Origin: Candidatus Margulisiibacteriota bacterium
GTDB lineage: Bacteria > Margulisbacteria > Riflemargulisbacteria > GWF2-35-9
Assembly (NCBI GenBank): GCA_028715625.1
Contig: JAQURL010000023.1
Coordinates: 1 to 36,716, forward strand
DNA: 36,716 nucleotides
Direction: 5' to 3'
In this document: piece by piece, positions 15,232 to 23,669 of the stretch
Position numbering within the stretch: position 1 is the first letter of the stretch
How the letters are laid out: the number at the start of each line of letters is the position of its first letter
The notes under the pieces: model-generated
Seen by the model: the letters and a program-made list of their open reading frames with translations, nothing else
What the model was told of the DNA's origin: nothing
Databases searched by the model: none
Program-made: the position numbers and the translations under genes

Positions 15232-16146
15232 ATGAAAACAAAAATAATCGCTGAAAAATCCAAACAATTATTCAATCAATTATTGGAGATGAGTAAAGGA
15301 TATAAATTCAATAAAAAACCGCAAGAACAGGCAGAATCGATAGGAACAGCTGTCAAATTGCTTAAGGCTAATAAATCTTTAAACCTTTATGATCTGGTTA
15401 AACAGCTCACAGATAAAGCGATTATAGAATATGACGTCAGGGGCTTTCTTGTAGATTTGATTGCTGCCCTATCAAACAAAAATCAATTTGAGGTTATAAA
15501 TATTATTATTAACGAAAAGGAAAAACTGATCCGTTATCCTTATCTGGACAGGCACACAATCAATAAGAATTATGAATATATCAAAAACATGTCTATTCTA
15601 AAATTTAATACCACCTCACTTAAATATCTGTTGAGCGCGGACATTTTTACCAGAGAATGCCTACACGAATGGTTCCTGAAGACTTACAGCGATTATTCAA
15701 TTCACAACAATCATTCCGGTCTGTTAGATACTTTTTTTACCAAAGCTATAAAAAGCGGAATTATGGATATAGCAACAATTTTTAATGAAGCTGTAAAAGA
15801 AACTGCCCCTGATTATCGAACCAAACAACTTATAGAAAATATTATTAATAACTATATTAAGGGTAAATACAAAGCAGAAGTTATTAATAACATATTTAAA
15901 CATAAAAATTCCAAATTAAACAGGACGATTGCCGAGACTTTGAAAAATTTAAAACCTTCGGACATACTTAGTATTCTGCATAGTATGGTTAACGCGCCCG
16001 AAATTAAACCTGAAATAAAAAAACAAATGGTCCTCTTTTTCTTCGAACCGAATATGGGAAAGCTCAGCCTGCCAACTTCTCACGGTAAACTGATAGTGCT
16101 AAAAGATAATGAAGAGGTTTTTGACAAACACGGCGGTTGTCCATAA
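15232..16146 (+). CDS. Unknown alpha-helical protein, 304 aa
   Basis: CAGGAGG lies six bases before the ATG, a strong ribosome site. The product has no signal peptide and no membrane helix, and its stretches of paired amphipathic helices resemble a HEAT- or ARM-like solenoid rather than an enzyme; no repeat unit is clear enough to claim. It ends HGGCP ten bases before the NDK-Maf fusion gene, so the two are probably cotranscribed. The solenoid idea is inference from composition; the function is unknown. Confidence 0.75.
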   Translation: MKTKIIAEKSKQLFNQLLEMSKGYKFNKKPQEQAESIGTAVKLLKANKSLNLYDLVKQLTDKAIIEYDVRGFLVDLIAALSNKNQFEVINIIINEKEKLIRYPYLDRHTINKNYEYIKNMSILKFNTTSLKYLLSADIFTRECLHEWFLKTYSDYSIHNNHSGLLDTFFTKAIKSGIMDIATIFNEAVKETAPDYRTKQLIENIINNYIKGKYKAEVINNIFKHKNSKLNRTIAETLKNLKPSDILSILHSMVNAPEIKPEIKKQMVLFFFEPNMGKLSLPTSHGKLIVLKDNEEVFDKHGGCP

Positions 16147-16155
16147 ACTAAAAAA

Positions 16156-18021
16156 ATGCAAAAATTTAAGATCATCGCTTATAATACTAACGTGGCTGGT
16201 CTGAAGAATATCGCTTTTGTTTTTATAAAACCTCATGCTGCCGCGAACAACGCTGCGCAGGAATTTATTGAACAGTCCCTTGCTAAAAAAGGTATTAATA
16301 TCCTGAGCTCCGATACCATCTCGGGAAAAGAGATCAGACAGAAAAATATCATTGACCGGCATTATTCGGAGATATCTAAAAAATCCGCTGTAAAACCTGC
16401 TGATCTGGAAATATCGTCGGAAGTAAAAACAAAATTTGCTGATATCTTTCAAGCAAACTGGGATAAAGCCATTACTCAAAAGCAAATGATTAACGGGTTT
16501 GAATTCATGAAACTGCTTAATATTGACGCGAAACAGCTTAATGAGCTCTGGGAAAAAGCGGAACGTCATAAAATTGGAAGCGGCTTGTATGCTATTGAAT
16601 ATTTACACCGGGGACAAAAACTTTATGTGCTTAATGGTTTTTACCCGGCCATGCAGGCAAAATATACAAACGAAGACAGTCAGGTTAGATATTATATAGT
16701 CAGCTTTCCGCAAACCGGCTGGCAGGAGTTTCGTAAGCTCATCGGGAGCACCGACCCTCAAAAAGCTGACCTTAACTCTATCAGAGGATATTTTCAGCAG
16801 CATCAGGATGATTACGGTCTTATGGTTACCAACCAGGACAATGTGGTACATGCCAGCGCATCTGCTCTGGAAGCCATGCAGGAACTTATGATCTGGCAAA
16901 ACATTCAACCGCAGGAACATCCGCTGGGCAATGCTTTGCTGGAAAACGGGTTAACTCAGGAAGACCTGGAATACTTTCAAACTAATCCGGTCATATCATA
17001 TAAAGGAGAAAAAACCAATTTATGGAATATTCTTGAGGACAGGAACACAACTGATGCTCTGGATATTATATTGGAAGCATATAGCTATTATATGACCGAT
17101 AAGATCGAAGCGGAACCCGCTGTTTACACCAAAAAATTTCTGGGCTTTACAGAAAAATTGCAGACGGAAATTGTTGGCCTGCTCTTTGAAAAATTCGGCA
17201 ATCAATCTGTAGCTGCACTGTTTAAAGAAATTGCCCTTATACATGTGCAAAATCCTCTGATTAACGAAGAAGTTCTGCTTGCGTCCAAATCTCCAAGACG
17301 GCAATATCTGCTGGAACAAATGGGTGTAAAATTTATTTCTCTGGAATCTTCTTCCAGCGAACATAAACCCGCGGTTTGCACAAATTTTAATAATATTACC
17401 AAAACCGTTGCCGCGATGAAATTGCTCCCCTTTTTAAAAAACAAAGATTTAAAACAGCAAATAATCTTAACATCTGACACTCTTTTATACCTGCATGATA
17501 AATCTGTTGTAGGTAAAGCCGAAGGAAAAACCAAAGCAGAGCAGTTAAAAGCAGCTGAAAAAATTTTATATTCGCTGATGGGCAAAGAACACAGGGTATG
17601 TTCAAGCGTAGTAGTCTTTGACGCCTCAAAAATGGCAATGTACATCAGTTCTGTTCAAACCAGAATTATTTATAAAAAATTAGATTCCTCCACCGATGAG
17701 TTGTTAAAAAAATATATCAGTCTGGCACTGGATGATGAGCTTAAAAACCGCGGACCGCTGGGCAAGGCAGGAGCATATGGCTTGCAGGAACCTGAGATTC
17801 TTCAGCTTATGGAAAAAGTTATCGGAGATCCCTTCACTGTTATTGGCCTGCCTGTCAGAAAAACCGAAACAATGTTAAAAAAATGCGGAATAAAGCTCAA
17901 GGAAATAAAACCTGCTGATCTTTATCAGTCTATCTGGGGTATTTGGGATAAGCAAAAATACTATACGTTGAATGACCGCCAGGTAAATCTGCTGGATTTG
18001 GCCTTCAAAATTATTGAATAA
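16156..18021 (+). CDS. Fusion of NDK-like and Maf-like nucleotide enzymes
   Basis: Residues 18-250 follow nucleoside diphosphate kinase: FVFIKPHAA (Lys25), then after an insertion of about 100 residues GSTDPQKADLNSIRGYF and NVVHASAS, whose His232 aligns with the phosphorylated catalytic His. A linker of about 120 residues leads to a Maf domain at 372-580: LLASKSPRRQYLLEQMG, TSDTLL (Asp441, the Maf catalytic Asp), VVGKA, GKAGAYGLQ and VIGLPV. NDK equalises nucleoside triphosphate pools; Maf proteins hydrolyse modified or surplus NTPs to monophosphates. Such a fusion would make and discard triphosphates in one chain. The start has no ribosome site, only TAAACT six bases upstream. Domain assignments are from motifs; the NDK half is divergent and might be inactive. 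Confidence 0.85.
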   Translation: MQKFKIIAYNTNVAGLKNIAFVFIKPHAAANNAAQEFIEQSLAKKGINILSSDTISGKEIRQKNIIDRHYSEISKKSAVKPADLEISSEVKTKFADIFQANWDKAITQKQMINGFEFMKLLNIDAKQLNELWEKAERHKIGSGLYAIEYLHRGQKLYVLNGFYPAMQAKYTNEDSQVRYYIVSFPQTGWQEFRKLIGSTDPQKADLNSIRGYFQQHQDDYGLMVTNQDNVVHASASALEAMQELMIWQNIQPQEHPLGNALLENGLTQEDLEYFQTNPVISYKGEKTNLWNILEDRNTTDALDIILEAYSYYMTDKIEAEPAVYTKKFLGFTEKLQTEIVGLLFEKFGNQSVAALFKEIALIHVQNPLINEEVLLASKSPRRQYLLEQMGVKFISLESSSSEHKPAVCTNFNNITKTVAAMKLLPFLKNKDLKQQIILTSDTLLYLHDKSVVGKAEGKTKAEQLKAAEKILYSLMGKEHRVCSSVVVFDASKMAMYISSVQTRIIYKKLDSSTDELLKKYISLALDDELKNRGPLGKAGAYGLQEPEILQLMEKVIGDPFTVIGLPVRKTETMLKKCGIKLKEIKPADLYQSIWGIWDKQKYYTLNDRQVNLLDLAFKIIE

Positions 18022-18048
18022 AAAACGTTTTTTTCACGATAAATTTAT

Positions 18049-19056
18049 ATGCCCGCAAAAATTATTTCTTTAAATAATTCTATTAAACCGATTAACTCTG
18101 CAGAACTGGGTATTTCCACTGAAGACCTGCCTAACCTTGATAAACCGATTAAGCTGACGGCTGGCAAAATGCTGGGGCAGAGGAAAATCAATTTACTCAA
18201 AAAAGATTATCCTGATTTATACAATATTTTGTTTGATGTGGAAAACGCAACCAAACTGTTGAAGATCGCTTCTCAATTAAGAATGAAATTTGATTTTGAC
18301 AAATACAGACCACAGGGCTGGCAAGACCCGCTGGAATACGCCGTTGCAAACAGTTTATACCTGCATCTGGGTGCTGATATTTATATTACTCCGGTAACCG
18401 AGTCCTATCGCCGCCACACTTTATTTGTAATGAACGCTGCCAAACAAATCAGCTTTGCGCTGGAAATAAAAATCCCCGGCGAACTGGACGACCGAAGAAA
18501 TATTTCTCACAAAAATTTTGAAATCGCTGAAAAAATAACGGGTGACCCTGCTACTCAGATAGTCAAACCTTTATTTTTTGAAGCTCTGCCAAAAGGACAA
18601 TATAGTCTGTACAAACAAACATTTAATTATAACTGGAACGAACCGCTGGGAATTATGGGCTACGAATATGTTCAGGGCAGACGACTGTATAATCTGGGAG
18701 AAGTCGGCCTGAAGAGCTTGTTCCTCAGCATTGCCAGCAGTTATAAAAATATAAAAAAATTTTATGACGATCTGGCTGAACAGGCAGTAAAAATTATCCA
18801 AAATATCCATCAGGCCGGTTTTATCTGTCAGAATAACGAAGGCACGGACCTGCATACGGAAAACTTTAAAATATTTATAGAAAATGGAAAAGCCAGGCTT
18901 TTCTTTGTTTCAGATACAGGAGCCTTTCATGAACCGCCGCTATTCAGCCCTGAGACTTATTTCGGTCTGGATGTAAGGAATTTTGCGCTGTCTCTGCAGG
19001 TGTTAATACCTGACCTGGATATTAAAAAATTTGAAGAAAAATATAAAAAGACGTAA
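18049..19056 (+). CDS. Divergent protein-kinase-fold protein, 335 aa
   Basis: Several kinase-fold landmarks appear in order: ALEIKIPGE (a candidate ATP-binding Lys, as in VAIK), an acidic helix NFEIAEKI, a hinge-like IMGYEYVQGR, then IIQNIHQAGF leading to TDLHTENF, which resembles the catalytic loop HxDxxxxN of small-molecule and lipid kinases, and LFFVSDTGAF at the DFG position. The catalytic loop keeps Asp and Asn. No signal peptide or membrane helix is visible. It may phosphorylate a small molecule or protein, or be a pseudokinase. It follows the NDK-Maf gene after 27 bases and lacks a ribosome site; GATAAATT lies just before the ATG. A hairpin 122 bases downstream may end the transcript. 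Confidence 0.6.
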   Translation: MPAKIISLNNSIKPINSAELGISTEDLPNLDKPIKLTAGKMLGQRKINLLKKDYPDLYNILFDVENATKLLKIASQLRMKFDFDKYRPQGWQDPLEYAVANSLYLHLGADIYITPVTESYRRHTLFVMNAAKQISFALEIKIPGELDDRRNISHKNFEIAEKITGDPATQIVKPLFFEALPKGQYSLYKQTFNYNWNEPLGIMGYEYVQGRRLYNLGEVGLKSLFLSIASSYKNIKKFYDDLAEQAVKIIQNIHQAGFICQNNEGTDLHTENFKIFIENGKARLFFVSDTGAFHEPPLFSPETYFGLDVRNFALSLQVLIPDLDIKKFEEKYKKT

Positions 19057-19177
19057 TAAATCCTACCAGCCTTTTTAAATGTTTAGAAATTTTGAAACCG
19101 GGCATATATATAAATGAAACAAAGATAGTATAGGTGTATTTGGGGGTATGGGTTGGTCCGCTTGTCGGAAATCCGCT

Positions 19178-19200
19178 AAATGCCAGTGATTCTGGCGTTT
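19178..19200 (+). terminator. Possible terminator hairpin
   Basis: AAATGCCAG and CTGGCGTTT pair over nine positions (one T-G wobble) around a five-base loop, TGATT, and end in TTTT. It lies between the kinase-fold gene and the PorV-like gene, on the plus strand. The short T run makes it a weak terminator; it could also be a leader structure of the downstream gene. The rest of the 191-bp gap holds no recognisable feature. Confidence 0.45.
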
Positions 19201-19247
19201 TCCCAAAAAAATTAAACACCATACGCATTAAGAAACGGACTTTTTAT

Positions 19248-20135
19248 ATGCGTTTTGGGCTCAAATTACTGACAGTAATTTTCTTTACTGCATTTAGTTA
19301 CGGTGAGATCATCGGCGGTTATGCAAGTGATTATCTGGACTATGGAGTTGGGGCCAGAGCCGCTGCCATGGGTAAAGCTGCCCGGACTATAATGAGCGAT
19401 GCCACAGCCGGCTACTGGAACAGCGCCAGCCTGGCTAAAGTGAAGCAAAGCAGTATAACCTATATGAACATCTCTTTGCTTGATGATGTAAGCTACATAC
19501 ACGCAGGTATGGCATTTCCTTTAGGCAAATCACAAACAATCGCTATCAATTACATCGGCCTTAATGTTGCAGGCATTGAAATGCATAATGGCAATCAACC
19601 TTCAGCTACAGCCGATAAAATATTCAGTGCCGGAGCCGGATCGATAATGATGAGCTATGGCTGGGAGATCAATAAATCTTTCAGTGTAGGTTGTACAGGT
19701 AAGTACGGTTTTCGCAATATAGACCAGAGTAATGACAGCGTGCTCAGTTGTGATCTTGGTTTTCTTATGAATATCAACACTATTAAAGTAGGCGGTAATA
19801 TAAGAAATCTGCTTTCCATAGTTGGCGGAGATACTTCCAATCAATATGAATTAGACCTGGATTTGGGAATAAGCGGTAAAATAACCGACAAACTGCTCCT
19901 GACCATCGACAGTGCCCGCTTGCTCAGAGGTACAGCCTACTATGCGGGACTGGAGTATTTATTTATTGAAAGTAATTCCTTAAACTGCTCACTGCGCGGA
20001 GGTATAAATTCATCAGAAATAAGCGCAGGTTTTGGGCTGCAAGTTTATTGTGTTTCTTTTGATTATGCCTGTATCATTAATAATATTGGTACGCAACATC
20101 AAGTAGCGTTCAGTTATGATCTGGGGGCTTTTTAA
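19248..20135 (+). CDS. PorV-like outer-membrane protein
   Basis: The likely start is MRFGLKLLTVIFFTAFSYG at 19248, a classic signal peptide; the frame extends 38 codons further upstream through a non-coding gap that contains a hairpin. The mature protein (about 275 residues) begins with SDYLDYGVGARAAAMGKA and continues with ATAGYWNSASLA, features of the PorV/PorQ (UPF0164) beta-barrel family. These are outer-membrane proteins; PorV guides cargo of the type IX secretion system to the surface. The following gene, which starts on its stop codon (TAATG), encodes a protein with a type IX-like C-terminal domain, so the pair may be secretion partner and cargo. Other type IX components are not in the window. 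Confidence 0.8.
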   Translation: MRFGLKLLTVIFFTAFSYGEIIGGYASDYLDYGVGARAAAMGKAARTIMSDATAGYWNSASLAKVKQSSITYMNISLLDDVSYIHAGMAFPLGKSQTIAINYIGLNVAGIEMHNGNQPSATADKIFSAGAGSIMMSYGWEINKSFSVGCTGKYGFRNIDQSNDSVLSCDLGFLMNINTIKVGGNIRNLLSIVGGDTSNQYELDLDLGISGKITDKLLLTIDSARLLRGTAYYAGLEYLFIESNSLNCSLRGGINSSEISAGFGLQVYCVSFDYACIINNIGTQHQVAFSYDLGAF

Positions 20136-22075
20136 TGAAGAAAAAACAGCTTATGCTTATACTACTATGCGGGTTTATCTTTGGCGGGCAAGCGCAGAAT
20201 TTTAAATCCACAAATATTTCCGGACTGAACAGTTATAAAGGGGGTTCCAATACTTTCCAGGCCCAAACCAGATTTTCCGAAACCTTGTCAGACGTAAAGC
20301 AGGATAATAATTATTTGAACCTGGACCTGGCCAATGAAATACTTTTTAAATCAAAACATAACGAATTCCCTTCTGTAATAAATATAACAGTATCACCGTC
20401 GTACCTGATACTGGGGCAGGACCTGATCATGGATATTGAGCTCAGCGAAGCATTGCAGGACTGGGCATCGCTTGTTAAAGACTTAAATCCTGTAAAAAGC
20501 TGGGCAAGAAACAATCATATTTATGTCCAGTGCCGACCTCTGGACATCTTTGACGGCACAACCAACCTGCTTTTAACGCTTCTCGATTACGGGCAAAACC
20601 AGAAAATTTATTATTCGTCATTAAATATTATTGTGGATGACGGACTTAACCCCGTACCCTATGAACTTTTAGAAACCGGCATAGCAGATGAGGTACATAC
20701 GGGCAGTCAAATTAACCAGGGTGTTGTATTCAATATGCAGGCCAGGCATAATGAATATGTTTTAAAAAATATAAAATTTTCCATAAATCCTGAATTTGAT
20801 TTTACCCAGATTAATAATATCGCACTTTATACTGTGTCCGGCAACAATAACGAACTGCTGGGAAAGATTGAAATTCCGCAGGGATACGAATTCACTCTCA
20901 ATGTAAAAAGCCAACAAATCATAGACCTTGTTCCAAAAAAATATATGCTCGGCTTTGATCTGGCCGACAGCACGGTTTCAGGTTCGTTAAAATTAACCAT
21001 AACCTCCATTTTAACCCGAAAGCTTACTGGTAATATGTCTGAACATATCACCACTGCAAATATGTCCGGTAAAGAGTTGTCTGTAGTGCCAAAAAGCAAA
21101 CCTATAATTACAGAATCGGAAGTTTATCCGTTTGTAGGGAAATCTCAGCAAATCGAGCCTGATGTGGTTTATCTGGACCCCTTGAAACAACAGTTAAAAT
21201 TTCGTTATTCAGTAGTCAACGCGGATAGCGGCAAAACCGTGAGAGACTGGGAAGAAATAAACGTTAAGTCTCAGGCTTTATCCGAAACAAACGGACAGCA
21301 GAAATTGTATAGCCTGCCCACAAAATTACCGCTGGAGCATAATCAGCATTATCAGCTCATCTATGAACTGGTCGGTGTATCCACCAGCAAACGAATAAGC
21401 AGTAATATCTTTTTGGCGGACCTCACTCCACCCTTAAAGCCTTCATCTGTTTTGTTGCAGCCAATTGTAAATCAAAATTTGCAGCAGGTAGATAATAATC
21501 TGACACTGGATTTTATGTTCAACGCATCTTCAGCGCTGGACCCGGAAAGCGGACTCGCCAGCTACAGGATAATGATGAAATCCTCAAAAAATCCCTACTG
21601 GAAAAATATCTATGAAGATAATGTTATTACAGCAGAGGTGCAGACAGTTCCACTGTCCTTACCCAAAGATGATTCTTATACCTTTAAAGTAGCGCTGAAA
21701 AATAAAGCAGGTGACTGGGGAGATTTCAGCGAAGAATACTCCTTCAATAATACTCAGGCTGACGAACTGGTAAAAGTGCTTTTCAACGCTCCCAATCCTT
21801 TTGACAGCCGCAAGGAAAATACAACCATCTATTATACCCTTGGCAGTCAGGCTAGCGTGGAAATTGATATTTACAGCCTGTTCGGCTACTTCATAAAAAA
21901 ATGGAATTTCACGGCCACTGAACTGGGGACAGCCGGAGATCATATTCTGGTCTGGGACGGAACCAATGTTAACGGAATGAAGGTGGCCAAGGGGGTTTAT
22001 ATTTTGATACTTAAAGCTACGGATAGCGCAGGCAAAACGCAAACCAAAAAATATAAGTTAGCGGTAGTCAGTTAA
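20135..22075 (+). CDS. Large secreted protein with FlgD/T9SS-like C-terminal domain
   Basis: The 646-residue product begins with a signal peptide, MKKKQLMLILLCGFIFGGQA. Most of the length is beta-rich, with Ig- or fibronectin-like segments, for example around the DLTPPLKPSS and LDPESGLASYRIMMK regions (about 430-530). The last 100 residues contain NAPNPFDSRKENTTIYY, VEIDIYSLFGY, ILVWDGTNVNG and KGVYILILKATD, which is the FlgD-like Ig fold used as a type A sorting domain in type IX-secreted proteins. The start codon overlaps the PorV-like stop codon by one base, so translation is coupled. Its precise role is unknown; a surface scaffold or adhesin is plausible. Confidence 0.78.
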   Translation: MKKKQLMLILLCGFIFGGQAQNFKSTNISGLNSYKGGSNTFQAQTRFSETLSDVKQDNNYLNLDLANEILFKSKHNEFPSVINITVSPSYLILGQDLIMDIELSEALQDWASLVKDLNPVKSWARNNHIYVQCRPLDIFDGTTNLLLTLLDYGQNQKIYYSSLNIIVDDGLNPVPYELLETGIADEVHTGSQINQGVVFNMQARHNEYVLKNIKFSINPEFDFTQINNIALYTVSGNNNELLGKIEIPQGYEFTLNVKSQQIIDLVPKKYMLGFDLADSTVSGSLKLTITSILTRKLTGNMSEHITTANMSGKELSVVPKSKPIITESEVYPFVGKSQQIEPDVVYLDPLKQQLKFRYSVVNADSGKTVRDWEEINVKSQALSETNGQQKLYSLPTKLPLEHNQHYQLIYELVGVSTSKRISSNIFLADLTPPLKPSSVLLQPIVNQNLQQVDNNLTLDFMFNASSALDPESGLASYRIMMKSSKNPYWKNIYEDNVITAEVQTVPLSLPKDDSYTFKVALKNKAGDWGDFSEEYSFNNTQADELVKVLFNAPNPFDSRKENTTIYYTLGSQASVEIDIYSLFGYFIKKWNFTATELGTAGDHILVWDGTNVNGMKVAKGVYILILKATDSAGKTQTKKYKLAVVS

Positions 22076-22083
22076 AGGAAATT

Positions 22084-23592
22084 ATGAACACTATTTTACA
22101 TAAAACTGCTTCTCATTCATTGGAAAATTGTTATTATTCTATTATGAAACGAATAATACTGCTTTTAACCTTTTCTCTGGCGTTTTCGCAGTCTATTATG
22201 GAAAGCGGCATTCTCAAGGATAACAGCGGACATCCGGTGACCGTCAATGTTTCCATGCAGTATAAAATTTACCGCAGCCCGGAATTAACAAAACCCTTAT
22301 GGACTTCCGCTCTTCTGACTGTTAAACCTGATGAAGGAGTTTATTCCATCGTTCTTGGTGACAGCACAAACCCGCTGGATGAAAATATTTTTTCAGGGCC
22401 CGGAGATTATTATCTGGAACAAAGTATTAACGGTGAAACATTAAAACCCTTAAAACAAATATTTTATAATCCGCAGTCCATATTTGCGCTCAAGTCTAAC
22501 ACCGCTGATGTGTCGCTGAAGGCTCAGAACTCTGAGTTCAGTGCTCTGGCCAATACAGCAAATATCGCATTGTCAGCTTTAAGTGCTCAGATATCCAATA
22601 CAGCCGACTTTGCTCTGCTGGCGCAATCTGTTTCCTGGATAAATATCACAGACAGGCCGGACATAGTTACAAAAGGAATGCTGGCTCAGGTACAAAGTAC
22701 GGCTAATTACGCACTAAGAGCTCAGAGCTCGGAGCTTAGCGCTCTGGCTGGAACTGCTAATATAGCAATAACCGCAAATACTGCTCTATGGGCTCAGAGC
22801 TCAGGGTTCAGCGCTTTGTCCGGAACTTCTGACTATGCTTTACTCAGTAAAGAAACCGAACTGGCCAGAAAAGTGTACTGGAACAATGTCTATGATAAGC
22901 CTAACAGCCTGGTCTATAAAGACGATACAGAATATATTGCCCCAAAAGCTGCAGTCTCTTCCTCCTCTTACAAAGCTGATTTTGCTTTAACAGCCAATAA
23001 ACTCGTCAGCATGAAAATTTCTCAATTTTCCAATGATAGCGCTTATCTGGCCCAGGAAAGCGACCCGCTGGTAAAATCCTACGCCAAAACAAAGGATGAA
23101 AACCAACTCAGCGTGAGTACAGCTAATTACGCGCTTAGGACTCAGAGTTCGGAGCTTAGTACTCTGGCTAATATGGCTCAAAACGCAAATTATGCAATAA
23201 CCGCGAGCGCTCTGACCAGCATGAAAATTTCTCAATTTTCCAATGACAGCGGATTTATAACCAGCCAGGCGCTTAATAATTTGCAAACCCGGTCCTCAAC
23301 AATGAATATAAGTCCAGGCACCGCCGCAAACATTTTTCTAAATATGAATGACCAAGTCATTCTGGCAAATACAGCAAACGGCCCTGTAAGTATCTTTCTC
23401 CCGGCTGCCGCAAATTTTACCGGCAAATTTTATACAATTAAAAAAATTGATTCAGGCAAAAACAAAGTAACAATCAGAACAAATGGTCTGGATAAAATTG
23501 ACACAGACGACCTGTATTTCCTGTCCATTCAAAATGAATATGTAAATTTGATTAGCGATGGAGACGGGTGGCATATAATCGGAAACAATTGA
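22084..23592 (+). CDS. Secreted repeat protein with tail-fibre-like modules
   Basis: AAAGGA lies four bases before the ATG at 22084, so I keep that start although the signal peptide proper begins 20 codons later (MKRIILLLTFSLAFSQ). Residues 40-130 form a globular domain (YKIYRSPE, GVYSIVLGD). The middle is made of low-complexity modules with TANYALRAQSSELSALA-type repeats and two MKISQFSNDS units. The last 80 residues (ILANTANGP, YTIKKIDSGKNKV, NEYVNLISDGDGWHIIGNN) form a domain shared with the next gene. Such ISQF/W-TNDSGYLT modules and the YTIKK end domain are common in phage tail fibres and in bacterial surface proteins. With a signal peptide and the PorV-like gene upstream, a surface appendage is the better reading. 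Confidence 0.72.
   Translation: MNTILHKTASHSLENCYYSIMKRIILLLTFSLAFSQSIMESGILKDNSGHPVTVNVSMQYKIYRSPELTKPLWTSALLTVKPDEGVYSIVLGDSTNPLDENIFSGPGDYYLEQSINGETLKPLKQIFYNPQSIFALKSNTADVSLKAQNSEFSALANTANIALSALSAQISNTADFALLAQSVSWINITDRPDIVTKGMLAQVQSTANYALRAQSSELSALAGTANIAITANTALWAQSSGFSALSGTSDYALLSKETELARKVYWNNVYDKPNSLVYKDDTEYIAPKAAVSSSSYKADFALTANKLVSMKISQFSNDSAYLAQESDPLVKSYAKTKDENQLSVSTANYALRTQSSELSTLANMAQNANYAITASALTSMKISQFSNDSGFITSQALNNLQTRSSTMNISPGTAANIFLNMNDQVILANTANGPVSIFLPAAANFTGKFYTIKKIDSGKNKVTIRTNGLDKIDTDDLYFLSIQNEYVNLISDGDGWHIIGNN
22990..23108 (+). repeat. 119-bp coding module, copy 1 (diverged)
   Basis: This segment encodes TANKLVSMKISQFSNDSAYL followed by AQESDPLVKSYAKTKDENQL. It matches, without a gap, the modules at 23946-24064 and 24222-24340 in the next gene, all exactly 119 bases long. 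A shorter fourth version (SMKISQFSNDSGF) begins near 23219. Confidence 0.75.
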
Positions 23593-23669
23593 AATTATTT
23601 AAATAACAGGAGGTGGTTTTTTAAAAATTAGTTTATAATTTTGTTTCGAAATATTGGAAAGGGGTTCAC

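Noticed and set aside
18022-18048. Terminator at AAAAAACGTTTTTTT
   Set aside because: The palindrome has no loop and a stem of A-T pairs only, so it would not form a stable hairpin.
19057-19247. Riboswitch in front of the PorV-like gene
   Set aside because: The G-rich leader with a hairpin was compared by eye with cyclic-di-GMP, cobalamin and SAM aptamers; no consensus core could be found.
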